64,000 nt of DNA, from contig OY282363.1 in NCBI GenBank assembly GCA_958295695.1, positions 2,484,225 to 2,548,224 on the forward strand, read 5' to 3'. Positions 48,755 to 57,645 of this stretch are shown here, piece after piece; position 1 is the stretch's first letter, and each line of letters opens with the position of its first letter. This DNA comes from an uncultured Alphaproteobacteria bacterium (lineage in GTDB: Bacteria; Pseudomonadota; Alphaproteobacteria; SP197). Made by a program: the position numbers and the translations under genes. The notes below the pieces were generated by a model, which was not told where the DNA came from, did not search any database, and saw only the letters and a list, made by a program, of their open reading frames with translations.

Positions 48755-50716
48755 ATGACGGGGGCCGCGAGAATGTGCATGAAGCCCGATAGATGGCGTC
48801 GAGGCCGGCTCGCCAGCAGCGCCGCCCTGCTGGCGTTCGCGCTCGCGGCCTCCCCGTCTTGGGCGGGCGGCTGCGACAGCTGGAACACGGCGAGTTTCTT
48901 CCGCCTCTATACAGCGGACGAGGTGCGCGACTGCCTGGCCGCCGGCGCCGATCCCATGGCGAGGGACGACAAGGGTTTCATGCCGCTTCACGTGGCGGCG
49001 ATAGTGGCCGGCCGCGACGCCGTCGCGGCCCTGCTGGCCGCCGGCGCCGATCCGAACGCGCGGACCTATGGCGGCGCGACGCCGCTTCATGCGGCGGCGA
49101 TCATGTTGGGCGATCCCGCCGCCGCCGCGGCGTTGCTCGACGGCGGCGCCGACCCGGACGCGCGGGACGATGACGGCCTGGCGCCTCTTCACATGATGGC
49201 GGTGGGCGTGGGCTCCGCCTCCCCGGTCATGGAGCTGATGTCGGACTGGCTGCCCGACTGGGCGGGGGACTGGCTGCCCGACTGGGCGAGGGCGTCCCCG
49301 CGCGGTCCGGCCCTCGTCGCCGTTCTGGTGGAGGCGGGCGCCGATCCGAACGCGCGGGACGAAGTGGGCTGGACGCCGCTTCACCATGCATCGTGGTTCG
49401 CGCCCGCCGCCGTCGTCGCGGCGCTGGTGGAAGGCGGGGCCGATCCGAACGCGCGGGATGTGGGCGGCGATACGCCGCTCCACACCGCGGCGGTGTTGGC
49501 GCAGAACTCCGCCATGGTCGAGGCCTTGCTGGAGGCCGGGGCCGATCCGAGTGCAAGGAACGAAGACGGCCTGACGCCGCTTCATGCGATGGCGTTGGGT
49601 GTGGAAGTTGTCTCCCCGGTCACGGGGCGGATGTCGGACTGGCTGGCCGATTGGGCGTGGGCGTCCCCGCGCGACCGGGCCCTCGTCGCCGTTCTGGTGG
49701 GGGCGGGCGTCGATCCGAACGCGCGGGACGAAGTGGGCCGGACGCCGCTTCACTGGGCGGCGGGGTTCGCGCCGGACTCCGCCATGGTCGAGGCCTTGCT
49801 GGAGGCGGGCGCCGATCCGGCGGCGCGGGCCAACGATGGCTGGACGCCGCTTCATGACGCCGTGGCGAGAACGGTGAACGCCGACCTTTTTCGTGACGAG
49901 GCGTCGCGATGGCGTTCGTTCCGAGGGGACGCGCGGGAGATCGCGGACGATCCCGCCATTGTCGAGGCCTTGCTGGAGGCCGGGGCCGATCCCGAGGCGC
50001 GGGATGAGGATGAATGGACGCCGCTGCACTGGGCGGCGCGGCAGGCGACCGACCCCGCCGTCGCCACGATGTTGCTCGACGCCGGGGCCGATCCGGACGC
50101 GCGCGGCGACAAGGGCGGGACTCCGCTTCACTGGGCGGCGACCTTCAACGACAATCCCGCCGTGATCGTCGCGCTCGTCGACGCCGGGGCCGATCCGGAC
50201 GCGCGTGACGACAACGTCTGGGCGCCGCTGCACTGGGTGGCGGCGGTGAAGAACAGCAATCCCTCCTCGGTCGCCGTGCTCGTCGACGCCGGAGCGGATC
50301 CGAACGCACAGACGGATGCCGATCTGACGCCGCTTCACGTGGCGGCGATACGCGCGACCGATCCCGCTGTCGCCTTGGCGCTGCTGGAGGCCGGGGCGGA
50401 CCCGATGGCGCGGGCGGATCTCGATACGACACCGCTTCATATGGCGGCGATACGCGCGACCGATCCGGCCGTCGCCATGGCGTTGTTGAATGCCGGCGCC
50501 GATCCCATGGCGCGAGCGGACGGTGGCTCGACGCCGCTTCATGCGGCGGCGATGCATGCGACCGATCCCGCCGTCGCCATGGCGCTGCTGGAGGCCGGCG
50601 CCGATCCCGAAATTCGGGACGACGAGGGCAAGACCGCATGGGACCTGCTCCAGGGCAACCTCGCCCTCCGCGATACGGCGGTTTACGAACGGTTGCGCGC
50701 CCTGGCGGGGGAGTGA
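48755..50716 (+). CDS. large secreted ankyrin-repeat protein (copy 1)
   Basis: 653 residues. Signal peptide SSAALLAFALAASPSWA is followed by GGCDSWNTASFFRLYTADEV and DCLAAGADPMAR, a mature N-terminus also seen in the proteins at 30531 and 51237. Fourteen ankyrin units of the form DxxGxTPLHxAA...LLEAGADPxAR follow; three carry long insertions (for example SDWLPDWAGDWLPDWARASP after unit 3). The short tail DDEGKTAWDLLQGNLA resembles a capping repeat. The Cys pair in the N-terminal motif could form a disulphide. Likely a periplasmic or exported protein-binding scaffold; partner unknown. ATG 48755 has GGGAGGG 6 nt upstream. Confidence 0.88.
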   Translation: MTGAARMCMKPDRWRRGRLASSAALLAFALAASPSWAGGCDSWNTASFFRLYTADEVRDCLAAGADPMARDDKGFMPLHVAAIVAGRDAVAALLAAGADPNARTYGGATPLHAAAIMLGDPAAAAALLDGGADPDARDDDGLAPLHMMAVGVGSASPVMELMSDWLPDWAGDWLPDWARASPRGPALVAVLVEAGADPNARDEVGWTPLHHASWFAPAAVVAALVEGGADPNARDVGGDTPLHTAAVLAQNSAMVEALLEAGADPSARNEDGLTPLHAMALGVEVVSPVTGRMSDWLADWAWASPRDRALVAVLVGAGVDPNARDEVGRTPLHWAAGFAPDSAMVEALLEAGADPAARANDGWTPLHDAVARTVNADLFRDEASRWRSFRGDAREIADDPAIVEALLEAGADPEARDEDEWTPLHWAARQATDPAVATMLLDAGADPDARGDKGGTPLHWAATFNDNPAVIVALVDAGADPDARDDNVWAPLHWVAAVKNSNPSSVAVLVDAGADPNAQTDADLTPLHVAAIRATDPAVALALLEAGADPMARADLDTTPLHMAAIRATDPAVAMALLNAGADPMARADGGSTPLHAAAMHATDPAVAMALLEAGADPEIRDDEGKTAWDLLQGNLALRDTAVYERLRALAGE

Positions 50717-50857
50717 GCGTCGCGAACCGCGCGATATGAGCTTGGGACCGCGGACGGAGGTTGACCGCGCCATACGGCCCGTCGTTTAGCTCGCGCGCAA
50801 GGATTTTGTTTGACTGGGGAGCATGCGCGCGCCGCCGCCGGGGGATAGGATGGCGTC

Positions 50858-51136
50858 ATGGACGCCAATCTCGTCGGCTTTGTCGCTCTCGCGGCCCTGA
50901 TCCTCGGCCTGTTCGCTTGGCTGCGCCAGGACATCCGCGCCTTGCGCGGCGAGATGCACGGGCTGCGCGACGAGATGAGCGGCCGGATCGACGCCTTGCG
51001 CGACGAGATGGGGGAGTTGCGCGAGCGGGTGGCGCGCATCGAGGGTCTTCTGGAGGCGGTGTTCATGCGCCGCGACCTGACGCCCCTGCCCGATCCCCCG
51101 GCCCCCGAGCCTCCGGGCAAGTCCGAAGCGGCATGA
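50858..51136 (+). CDS. small membrane-anchored coiled-coil protein
   Basis: 92 residues: an N-terminal membrane helix (VGFVALAALILGLFAWL), then a charged coiled coil (RQDIRALRGEMHGLRDEM, DALRDEMGELRERVARIEGL) and a Pro-rich tail (PLPDPPAPEPPGKSEAA). No family is assignable beyond this common architecture. It lies between the two duplicated ankyrin genes, 141 nt after the first and 100 nt before the second, and may be an accessory of the ankyrin unit or simply caught within it. Confidence 0.7.
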   Translation: MDANLVGFVALAALILGLFAWLRQDIRALRGEMHGLRDEMSGRIDALRDEMGELRERVARIEGLLEAVFMRRDLTPLPDPPAPEPPGKSEAA

Positions 51137-51236
51137 AGCCCGCGACGGCCTTGGCGTCGGGCGACGATGTGCTGCTGTTCGGCGCGGGTCCGGTAGCTTT
51201 CCGCGCGATGGGTCGATGATCGTGGGAGGGCGCCGG

Positions 51237-52751
51237 ATGACGGGGGCCGCGAGAATGTGCATGAAGCCCGATAGATGGCGTCGAGGCCGGCTCGCCAGCA
51301 GCGCCGCCCTGCTGGCGTTCGCGCTCGCGGCCTCCCCGTCCTGGGCGGGCGGCTGCGACGACTGGAACACGGCGAGTTTCTTCCGTCTCTATACGGCGGA
51401 CGAGGTGCGCGACTGCCTGGCCGCCGGCGCCGATCCCATGGCGAGGGACGACAAGGGTTTCATGCCGCTTCACATGGCGGCGGTAGTGGCCGGCCGGGAC
51501 GCCGTCGCGGCCCTGCTGGCCGCCGGCGCCGATCCGAACGCGCGGGCCCATGACGGCATGACGCCGCTTCATGGGGCGGCGATCATGTTGGGCGATCCCG
51601 TCACCGCCGCGGCGTTGCTCGACGGCGGCGCCGACCCGAACGCGCGGGCCGCCGGCGGTCTGACGCCTCTTCACATGATGGCGGCGTATGCGGAAGACGT
51701 CTCCCCGGTCATGGAGCTGATGTCGGACTGGCTGCCCGACTGGGCGGGGGACTGGCTGCCCGATCGGGCGGGGGCGTCCCCGCGCGGTCCGGCCCTCGTC
51801 GTCGTGCTGGTGGAGGCGGGCGCCGATCCGAACGCGCGGGACGAAGAGGGCTGGACGCCGCTCCACTATGCGCCGGGGTTCGCGCCCGCCGCCGTCGTCT
51901 CGGCGCTGGTGGAAAGCGGGGCCGATCCGAACGCGCGGGATGTGGACGGCGATACGCCACTCCACACCGGGGCGGTGTTGGCGCAGAACTCCGCCATGGT
52001 CGAGGCCTTGCTGGAGGCCGGGGCCGATCCGGACGCGCGCGGCGACAAGGGCGGGACTCCGCTTTACTGGGCGGCGGCCCACAACGACAATCCCGCCGTG
52101 ATCGTCGCGCTCGTCGAGGCCGGGTCGGACCCGATGGCGCGAGCGGACGGTGGCTCGACGCCGCTTCATGCGGCGGCGGCCCACAACGACAATCCCGCCG
52201 TGATCGTCGCGCTCGTCGAGGCCGGGGCCGATCCGGACGCACGCGGCGACAAGGGCGGGACTCCGCTTCACTGGGCGGCGGTGAAGAACAGCAATCCCGC
52301 CACGGTCGTCGCGCTCGTCGAGGCCGGGGCCGATCCCATGGCGCGCGCGGATGTTGGTCTAACGCCGCTCCATATGTCGGCCGCGCGGGGGACCGACCCT
52401 GCCGTCGCCATGGCGCTGCTGGAGGCCGGGGCGGACCCGATGGCGCGGGCGGATGCCGATCTGACGCCGCTTCATATGGCGGCGATACGCGCGACCGATC
52501 CGGCCGTCGCCATGGCGTTGTTGAATGCCGGCGCCGATCCCATGGCGCGAGCGGACGGTGGCTCGACGCCGCTTCATGCGGCGGCGATGCATGCGACCGA
52601 TCCCGCCGTCGCCATGGCGCTGCTGGAGGCCGGCGCCGATCCCGAAATTCGGGACGACGAGGGCAAGACCGCATGGGACCTGATCCAGGACAACGCCACT
52701 CTCCGCGACACGGCGGTCTACGAGCGGTTGCGCGCCCTGGCGGGGGAGTGA
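51237..52751 (+). CDS. large secreted ankyrin-repeat protein (copy 2)
   Basis: 504 residues, closely related to the protein at 48755. The first ~70 residues are almost identical (Ser to Asp in GGCDDWNTASFF). Eleven ankyrin units follow; the insertion SDWLPDWAGDWLPDRAGASP is kept in unit 3. Units in the middle (DKGGTPLYWAAAHNDNPAVI, DGGSTPLHAAAAHNDNPAVI, DKGGTPLHWAAVKNSNPATV) are near copies of one another and of units in copy 1, suggesting shuffling within and between the two genes. The C-terminus is shared with copy 1. Same ribosome site and start context. Confidence 0.88.
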   Translation: MTGAARMCMKPDRWRRGRLASSAALLAFALAASPSWAGGCDDWNTASFFRLYTADEVRDCLAAGADPMARDDKGFMPLHMAAVVAGRDAVAALLAAGADPNARAHDGMTPLHGAAIMLGDPVTAAALLDGGADPNARAAGGLTPLHMMAAYAEDVSPVMELMSDWLPDWAGDWLPDRAGASPRGPALVVVLVEAGADPNARDEEGWTPLHYAPGFAPAAVVSALVESGADPNARDVDGDTPLHTGAVLAQNSAMVEALLEAGADPDARGDKGGTPLYWAAAHNDNPAVIVALVEAGSDPMARADGGSTPLHAAAAHNDNPAVIVALVEAGADPDARGDKGGTPLHWAAVKNSNPATVVALVEAGADPMARADVGLTPLHMSAARGTDPAVAMALLEAGADPMARADADLTPLHMAAIRATDPAVAMALLNAGADPMARADGGSTPLHAAAMHATDPAVAMALLEAGADPEIRDDEGKTAWDLIQDNATLRDTAVYERLRALAGE

Positions 52752-52818
52752 ACGTCCGCGTCCTGTCTTGCGGAGTCCGCGAACGGCGGTCGACCGCGCG
52801 GCGCGCCTTTCGCCGGCC

Positions 52819-54153
52819 TCAGCAGTCGAGGGTGGTGTCGCGCTCCCACTGGGTCAGGTGGCGGGCGTAGTCGTCCCACTCGCGCTCCTTCAGGCGCAGG
52901 AAGGCGGTCACGGTCTCCTCGCCCAGATACTCGCGCAGCATCCGGCACTTGCCGGTCAGCCGCAGGGCGTCCAGCAGGTTGAGCGGCAGGCGCTTGACCT
53001 TGAGCTTCCCGAGCTCGGCGTCGCCGGCGACCTCGTACATGTTGATGTCGAGCCGCTTGCCCGGGTCGGTCTCCTTCTCGATGCCGTCGAGGCCGGCCGC
53101 CAGAAGCGCCGCCTGGGCCAGATACGGGTTCGTCGCGCCGTCCATCAGGCGGAACTCGAAGCGGCCCTCGTCGGGGATACGCACCATGTGGGTCCGGTTG
53201 TTGCCGGTGTAGCTCACCGTGTTGGGCGCCCAGGTCGCGCCCGAGGCCGTGACCCGGCCGTTGATGCGCTTGTAGCTGTTGACCGTGGGATTGAAGATCG
53301 AGGCGAGCGCCCCGGCGTGGTTCAGCACGCCGCCCAGGAAGCGGTAGCCCAGCTTCGAGACGCCGAGCTCGCCCCCGGGGTCGTGGAACAGGTTCTTCCG
53401 CCCCGCCTCGTTCCACAGGCTGGCGTGGGTGTGGCAGCCGTTGCCCGTGATGTGGCCGAACGGCTTGGGCATGAAGGTCGCGCGCAGGCCGTGCTTCTCG
53501 GCGATCGACTTCACCATGAACTTGAAGAAGGTGTGCCGGTCGGCCGTCACGAGGACGTCGTCGTAGTCCCAGTTCATCTCGAACTGGCCGTTGGCGTCCT
53601 CGTGGTCGTTCTGGTAGGGCCCCCAGCCCAGCTCCAGCATGGCGTCGCAGATCTCCGAGACCACGTCGTAGCGGCGCATCAGCGCCTGCTGGTCGTAGCA
53701 GGGCTTGGCCATGGTGTCGCGCGGGTCGGAAATGTCGGCGCCGTCCTCGCTGAGCAGGTGGTATTCGCACTCCACGCCGGTCTTGAGCCGGTAGCCGCGC
53801 CCGGCCGCGAGGCCGACCATGCGCCGCAGCGCGTTGCGCGGGGCGTGATCGACCTCCGCGCCGTCCATCACCAGGTTGGCGGCCATCCAGCCGACCTCGG
53901 GCTTCCAGGGGAGCTGGACGAGCGAAGCCGTATCGGGCACGGCGAACATGTCCGGGTGCGCCGGGGTCATGTCGAGATGGGTGGCGAAGCCCGCGAAGCC
54001 CGCGCCGTCCCCGACCATGTCGTCGATCGCCCGGGCCGGAACCAGCTTCGAGCGCGAGACGCCCGCGAGATCCGAAAAGCTGATGAGGAAATACTTGAGA
54101 CCCTTGTCCCTGGCGATCTGCGAAACCGTCTTCCCCGCCGTCTGTCGCGCCAT
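52819..54153 (-). CDS. glnT: GlnT-type (class III-like) glutamine synthetase / gamma-glutamylmethylamide synthetase family
   Basis: 444 residues of the glutamine synthetase superfamily. Catalytic-domain motifs: TGVECEYHLLSEDG, NDHEDANGQFEMNWDY (metal Glu residues), MPKPFGHITGNGCHTHASLW (ATP/metal His) and VSYTGNNRTHMVRIPDEGRFEFRLMDG. The N-terminal beta-grasp domain starts KYFLISFSDLAGVSRSKLVP. This subgroup contains GlnT and GmaS (glutamate-methylamine ligase), both about 435-445 residues; without methylamine genes nearby I cannot choose. The gene is monocistronic here, bounded by the ankyrin duplication and an intergenic repeat. Confidence 0.88.
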   Translation of the reverse strand: MARQTAGKTVSQIARDKGLKYFLISFSDLAGVSRSKLVPARAIDDMVGDGAGFAGFATHLDMTPAHPDMFAVPDTASLVQLPWKPEVGWMAANLVMDGAEVDHAPRNALRRMVGLAAGRGYRLKTGVECEYHLLSEDGADISDPRDTMAKPCYDQQALMRRYDVVSEICDAMLELGWGPYQNDHEDANGQFEMNWDYDDVLVTADRHTFFKFMVKSIAEKHGLRATFMPKPFGHITGNGCHTHASLWNEAGRKNLFHDPGGELGVSKLGYRFLGGVLNHAGALASIFNPTVNSYKRINGRVTASGATWAPNTVSYTGNNRTHMVRIPDEGRFEFRLMDGATNPYLAQAALLAAGLDGIEKETDPGKRLDINMYEVAGDAELGKLKVKRLPLNLLDALRLTGKCRMLREYLGEETVTAFLRLKEREWDDYARHLTQWERDTTLDC

Positions 54154-54245
54154 GGATACCCCCGCTTGCCTGACGTGAAGGATGTGGCGGCGGACTCTAG
54201 AGCATTATCCCGCCGTCTTGAACCGGGAGCGGCTCGGGGCAGGCG

Positions 54246-54290
54246 CCCTCGATACGCGCCCCCACGGGGCCGCCCGCCGCGGGCGACAAG
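54246..54290. repeat. intergenic palindromic repeat, single degenerate unit
   Basis: CCCTCGATACGCGCCCCCAC followed by a GC-rich inverted segment (CCGCCCGCCGCGGGCGAC), a diverged unit of the family at 41 and 33371. It lies in the 227-nt gap between the divergent glnT and hydrolase genes, in which I see nothing else. Confidence 0.5.
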
Positions 54291-54380
54291 CAAGTCATGG
54301 CGTCCCGCGCGCTCTTGCCCGCGGTTTGCGGCGGGTCCCCGGCGCTCTATCGTCGCGCCGGCAACGCCGGAGCAGGCCCC

Positions 54381-55220
54381 GTGATCCCCTTCGAAGAGCT
54401 CGCCGTCGTCACCTTCCACGAAGCGCGGGGCGCGCGTTTCCGCGTCGCCCAAGCCGGCCGCGGACCCGACATCATCTGGGCGCCCGGCGGCGACAGCCCG
54501 GCGAGCTACTGGGCCGAGCAGTTCGACTTCTTCCACCGCGACTTCCGCTGCACGTCCTTCGACCCGCGCGGCGCGGGCGAGACGACGAGCGCGCCGCCGC
54601 CCTGGTCGATGAAGCAGTTCGGCGCCGACTGCGCGGCGATCGTCGAGGCCTTCTGCGACCCGCCGGTGATCCTGGCCGGGCTCTCCATGGGCGCGCTCAT
54701 CGTCCAGCAGGTCGCGATCGACTTCCCCCATCTCGTCCGCCTCGCGATCCCCATGGGGACGGCGGCGAAGATCACCGGCTTCACGCGCGACTGGATGGAG
54801 GCCGAGATCGCGGCGCGCGCCGGCGGCGCGCTCCGGATGCCGGCCGATTTCGCGGCCTGCCACTACGCCGCCTTCGCCTATCCCGCCCGGGCGCTGGCCG
54901 ACGACGCGCTCTGGGCGCGGATCAAGGCCGCCTACACGCCGCGCTTCGCGGAGCGCGACCCGGAGATGCTGATCGCCCAGTGGCGGCCCTGCCTCGACTA
55001 CGACGTCACCGAGGCCCTCGGGACCTGTCCCGTCCCGATCCACGCCGTCGCCTTCTCGGAGGACGTCCAGACACCGCCCCGGCTCGTTCGGAAGGTCGCC
55101 GAGGCGGCGATGAACGGCCACTACCACGAGCTCCCGGGCCTGGGCCACGTCTCGCTCAACCGCCACGATCCCGGTTCGGTCAACGCCTGCCTCGCCAGGA
55201 TCGTCGCGGAACACGGCTAG
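54381..55220 (+). CDS. alpha/beta hydrolase
   Basis: 279 residues from GTG 54381 (GGAG 8 nt upstream). The catalytic triad is readable: nucleophile Ser in AGLSMGALIVQQ, Asp in AFSEDVQTPP and His in GLGHVSLNRH; the oxyanion-loop motif is IIWAPGGDSPASYW. The sequence FDPRGAGETTS is typical of the fold. Substrate unknown; it could be an ester or C-C hydrolase. 54297 gives a longer frame without similarity. It is a single gene ahead of the toxin-antitoxin locus. Confidence 0.82.
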   Translation: MIPFEELAVVTFHEARGARFRVAQAGRGPDIIWAPGGDSPASYWAEQFDFFHRDFRCTSFDPRGAGETTSAPPPWSMKQFGADCAAIVEAFCDPPVILAGLSMGALIVQQVAIDFPHLVRLAIPMGTAAKITGFTRDWMEAEIAARAGGALRMPADFAACHYAAFAYPARALADDALWARIKAAYTPRFAERDPEMLIAQWRPCLDYDVTEALGTCPVPIHAVAFSEDVQTPPRLVRKVAEAAMNGHYHELPGLGHVSLNRHDPGSVNACLARIVAEHG

Positions 55221-55228
55221 GAGGGGCC

Positions 55229-55255
55229 GTCCCTCGATACGGTCCTACTTCGGCG
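55229..55255. repeat. intergenic palindromic repeat, truncated unit
   Basis: CGTCCCTCGATACGGTCCTA is the left part of the same dispersed element, cut off after the first hairpin. It lies between the hydrolase stop and the HigBA promoter. Confidence 0.45.
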
Positions 55256-55269
55256 CCCGCGCGCCGGTT

Positions 55270-55300
55270 TTGGCTTCTGATAAGATATCATGCTATGATA
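55270..55300 (+). promoter_or_regulatory. higBA promoter with overlapping operator palindrome
   Basis: TTGGCT (55270-55275) and TATGAT (55294-55299) form a promoter with an 18-nt spacer in a locally AT-rich patch. The palindrome TATCAT-GCT-ATGATA (55286-55300) covers the -10 region, the expected place for autorepression by the HigA antitoxin. Confidence 0.65.
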
Positions 55301-55311
55301 CATGCCTTGTC

Positions 55312-55607
55312 ATGATCGTCGGTACCAAGGGCAAGCTCGCGGCGGGTGCGGTTCGGGACCGTTACGGCAAGGGCTTCCCGGCGGATCTGATCAGGCGCAC
55401 ACGCGTCATTTTATCCGCAATGGACGCGGCCACGGTTCTCGACGACCTCAGGTTCCCTCCTGGAAACCATCTCGAAAAACTCGGGGCGACAGAGCCGGCC
55501 AGCACTCGATCCGCATCAACGACCAATGGCGTCTTTGCTTTGTGTGGACCGATTGGGGACCGACGGACGTCGAGATCGTGGACTACCATCGAAGGGGCAG
55601 AAGATGA
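55312..55607 (+). pseudogene. higB: HigB-type toxin, frameshifted
   Basis: Toxin of the RelE/ParE superfamily that cleaves mRNA on ribosomes. ATG 55312 gives the N-terminal two thirds in one frame (FPADLIRRTRVILSAMDAAT, VLDDLRFPPGNHLEKL). The conserved C-terminal part, GDRAGQHSIRINDQWRLCFV and WTDWGPTDVEIVDYH, continues in the -1 frame and ends at 55607. The break is at about 55480-55486 (CTCGAAAAACTCGGGGCGAC), where one base of the expected Leu-Lys-Gly codons appears missing. All other parts match the family well, so the mutation is recent, an assembly error, or rarely bypassed by slippage. The stop overlaps the higA ATG. Confidence 0.8.
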
Positions 55608-55894
55608 CGCTGATGAAGAACCCTTCCCACCCTGGCGATGTGCTCGCCCAACTCTATCTGGAACCTCTCGGGATGAGCTCGATCGCGCTTGCGAAACGCC
55701 TGAACGTGCCCAGGACGCGGATCGAACGGCTCATGAAGGGCGAAACGTCCGTCACGGTGGATACCGCAATGCGGCTTTCGAAGTTTTTCGGCAATACTGC
55801 GGAGTTCTGGATGAACCTGCAGCGGGCGCACGATCTCGCCCAGGCCCGGGCCACTGTCGACCTTTCGAACATCACGCCCTTGGAGGCGGCCTGA
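55604..55894 (+). CDS. higA: HigA-type antitoxin, XRE family
   Basis: 96-residue helix-turn-helix antitoxin. NPSHPGDVLAQLYLEPLGMS is the HigA signature opening, followed by the HTH (IALAKRLNVPRTRIERLMKG) and the dimer region TAMRLSKFFGNTAEFWMNLQ. It neutralises HigB and represses the operon, probably at the palindrome 55286-55300. Start ATG overlaps the higB stop as ATGA. The antitoxin frame is intact although the toxin is broken, which is the tolerable combination. Confidence 0.92.
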   Translation: MTLMKNPSHPGDVLAQLYLEPLGMSSIALAKRLNVPRTRIERLMKGETSVTVDTAMRLSKFFGNTAEFWMNLQRAHDLAQARATVDLSNITPLEAA

Positions 55895-55962
55895 GACTCT
55901 CCTTACTCTTCACTCCCGCCTTGAGCGAGGCCCAGACGTGGTAGATGTCCATGGTTCCGCTC

Positions 55963-57636
55963 CTACTCCGGCGCGCCGGCCCCGGCCCGCTGCCTTGCCC
56001 TTCTCGCGGGCGGGGCCACGCGCGTCAGCGCCCATTCCACCACCGTGCGTTCGCCGTTGAGGCCGCCGGAGACGACGACTTGCCTGCAGCGCTTCATCCG
56101 GCCGGCGCCGAGATAGACGCTGTCGGTCAGCTCGAGCACGCCGCCCGTCATGCGCAGGCGCCAGCCCTTGCCCGACGGCAGGCGCAGGAGCGCGCTCTGG
56201 CCGTCCTGCGTCACGGCGGCCCGGACGCCGGGGTGGAGGTGGAAGCGCAGGGCAAACCGTTCGCCGCCGGGCCCCGCCAGCGCGTCCTCGCCGCGCACCT
56301 CCTCTCCATCGGCCGAGAGGCGGAGCGAACGGCGGTGCCGGAGCCGTCCCGGAGACCTGTAGCCGTCGTGGCTCATGGTGAGCAGGACGGCGCCCTCCCG
56401 CTCGTCCCGCTCGACGGAGACCTTGCGCGGGACGCGGCCCAGGCCGCCGTCCCCGCGGATCTCGGCCGCGCTCCTGTCGTCGACGGTCACGGTCGAGTGC
56501 GCCGCGGTCTCGCGCGCGGCGAGCCGCCAGGAGGCGTCGGCCCCGCGCCAGGCGCCCATGGAGACGATCAGCCGCTCGGGGCCGACGCTCATCTCGAAGG
56601 CGAGCGGCGCGGCGTGCGCGTTGGCGGCGAAGTCGGCCGGCGGCGGCGGGCCGGCGTCGACGAGGACCAGCGTCTTCCGCGCGGCGAGCCGCTCGTAGCC
56701 GGTGTGCCGGGCGCTGCTCGCCGGCTTGCCCGTGGCCCGGCCCATGGCGAGCACGTTGTCGATCAGCTCCGCGCTCTCCTCCGCCGCGCCGTTGAAGAGC
56801 GTCAACGCGCCGTCGCCGTGACGGTAGAAGCGCAGCATGGCGGCGGCCCGGTCGATCGTCCGGTCGAGCCATTCGGGCGCGGGTTTCCTGGCCTGGATCA
56901 GCGCGAGCCGGACCTCGACGAGGTCGCGCAACAGGCGGAACTGGACGGAGGGGTTGCGCTCGCGCTGGCCGCCGTCGGGCAGCATCTGCCGGTCGAGCTC
57001 GTGCTCCAGAAGCCGCATCGCCTGGGCGAAGCGTTTCTCCTCGCCCGGCAGCGCGAGGCCGGCGTAGAGCAGCGCCTTCACGGCGGCGATCCGGCCCAGG
57101 CCCTCGGGTCCCGCGGTCACGGTCCGCGCGAGATGGCGGGTCTGCTCGGCGAGGCTCTGGAGGAAGCGGCGGCGGAAGAGCGCGTCGGCGCCGTTCAGCA
57201 GGAACGGGCCGTGCGCGATCCAGGCGGCGAGCCGCCGGCCCAGGATGTCGGGCCGCCAGGCGAAGCGGTCCCAGTGCGCGCAGTCGGCCATCCAGCCCGC
57301 CACGGCGTGGCGGGCGGCCTGGCGCGCGTCGCCGCCGGCCTCGCGCAGGTCGCGCAACCAGGAAAAACCGTGCGCCTCCTCCAGCCACCCGGTCCAGGCG
57401 GCGTCGGGATACCATTCGGGCGCCCCGTCCCTGGGGTCGAACCGCAACGTCTGGCCGGCCAGACGCCAGACGCCGTCGGCGAGGTCGCGGCCGCGCGCGG
57501 CGTCGCCCGGCCAGGGATCGGTCGGCGCCTGCAACACCTTGTCGGGCGCGTGGCCCAGCAGCATCAGCCGGTAGAAGGGGCTGCCGTAGTAGAGCGCCTT
57601 GACGCTCGCGACCGGCCCGGCGAGGAGACCGCTCAC
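55963..57636 (-). CDS. heparinase II/III-like protein
   Basis: 557 residues. The N-terminal alpha/alpha toroid includes WRLAGQTLRFDPRDGAPEWY, SWLRDLREAGGDARQAARHAV and LLPDGGQRERNPSVQFRLL as RQMLPDGGQRERNPS; the C-terminal beta-sandwich starts around SARHTGYERLAARKTLVLVD. The Heparinase_II_III family cleaves acidic polysaccharides, but members in this genomic position in alphaproteobacteria have no proven substrate. No signal peptide is seen. It lies 9 nt after rpe and is probably co-transcribed with it. Confidence 0.85.
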   Translation of the reverse strand: MSGLLAGPVASVKALYYGSPFYRLMLLGHAPDKVLQAPTDPWPGDAARGRDLADGVWRLAGQTLRFDPRDGAPEWYPDAAWTGWLEEAHGFSWLRDLREAGGDARQAARHAVAGWMADCAHWDRFAWRPDILGRRLAAWIAHGPFLLNGADALFRRRFLQSLAEQTRHLARTVTAGPEGLGRIAAVKALLYAGLALPGEEKRFAQAMRLLEHELDRQMLPDGGQRERNPSVQFRLLRDLVEVRLALIQARKPAPEWLDRTIDRAAAMLRFYRHGDGALTLFNGAAEESAELIDNVLAMGRATGKPASSARHTGYERLAARKTLVLVDAGPPPPADFAANAHAAPLAFEMSVGPERLIVSMGAWRGADASWRLAARETAAHSTVTVDDRSAAEIRGDGGLGRVPRKVSVERDEREGAVLLTMSHDGYRSPGRLRHRRSLRLSADGEEVRGEDALAGPGGERFALRFHLHPGVRAAVTQDGQSALLRLPSGKGWRLRMTGGVLELTDSVYLGAGRMKRCRQVVVSGGLNGERTVVEWALTRVAPPARRARQRAGAGAPE

Positions 57637-57645
57637 GGGCCGGCC

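Larger units (their letters stand above)
48709..52751 (+). repeat. tandem duplication of a secreted ankyrin-gene unit
   Basis: From about 48709 and again from about 51191 the sequence repeats at a constant offset of 2482 nt through the promoter-proximal region, ribosome site, signal peptide and first ankyrin units. The last ~250 nt of both genes are also almost identical. Between these ends the copies differ in the number of ankyrin units (14 against 11). The small membrane gene at 50858 lies in the unit linking the copies. Confidence 0.85.

Noticed and set aside
48601-48760. Upstream in-frame extension of ankyrin copy 1 from 48671
   Set aside because: The duplicated copy shares the ATG and ribosome site at 48755/51237, and the signal peptide follows from there.
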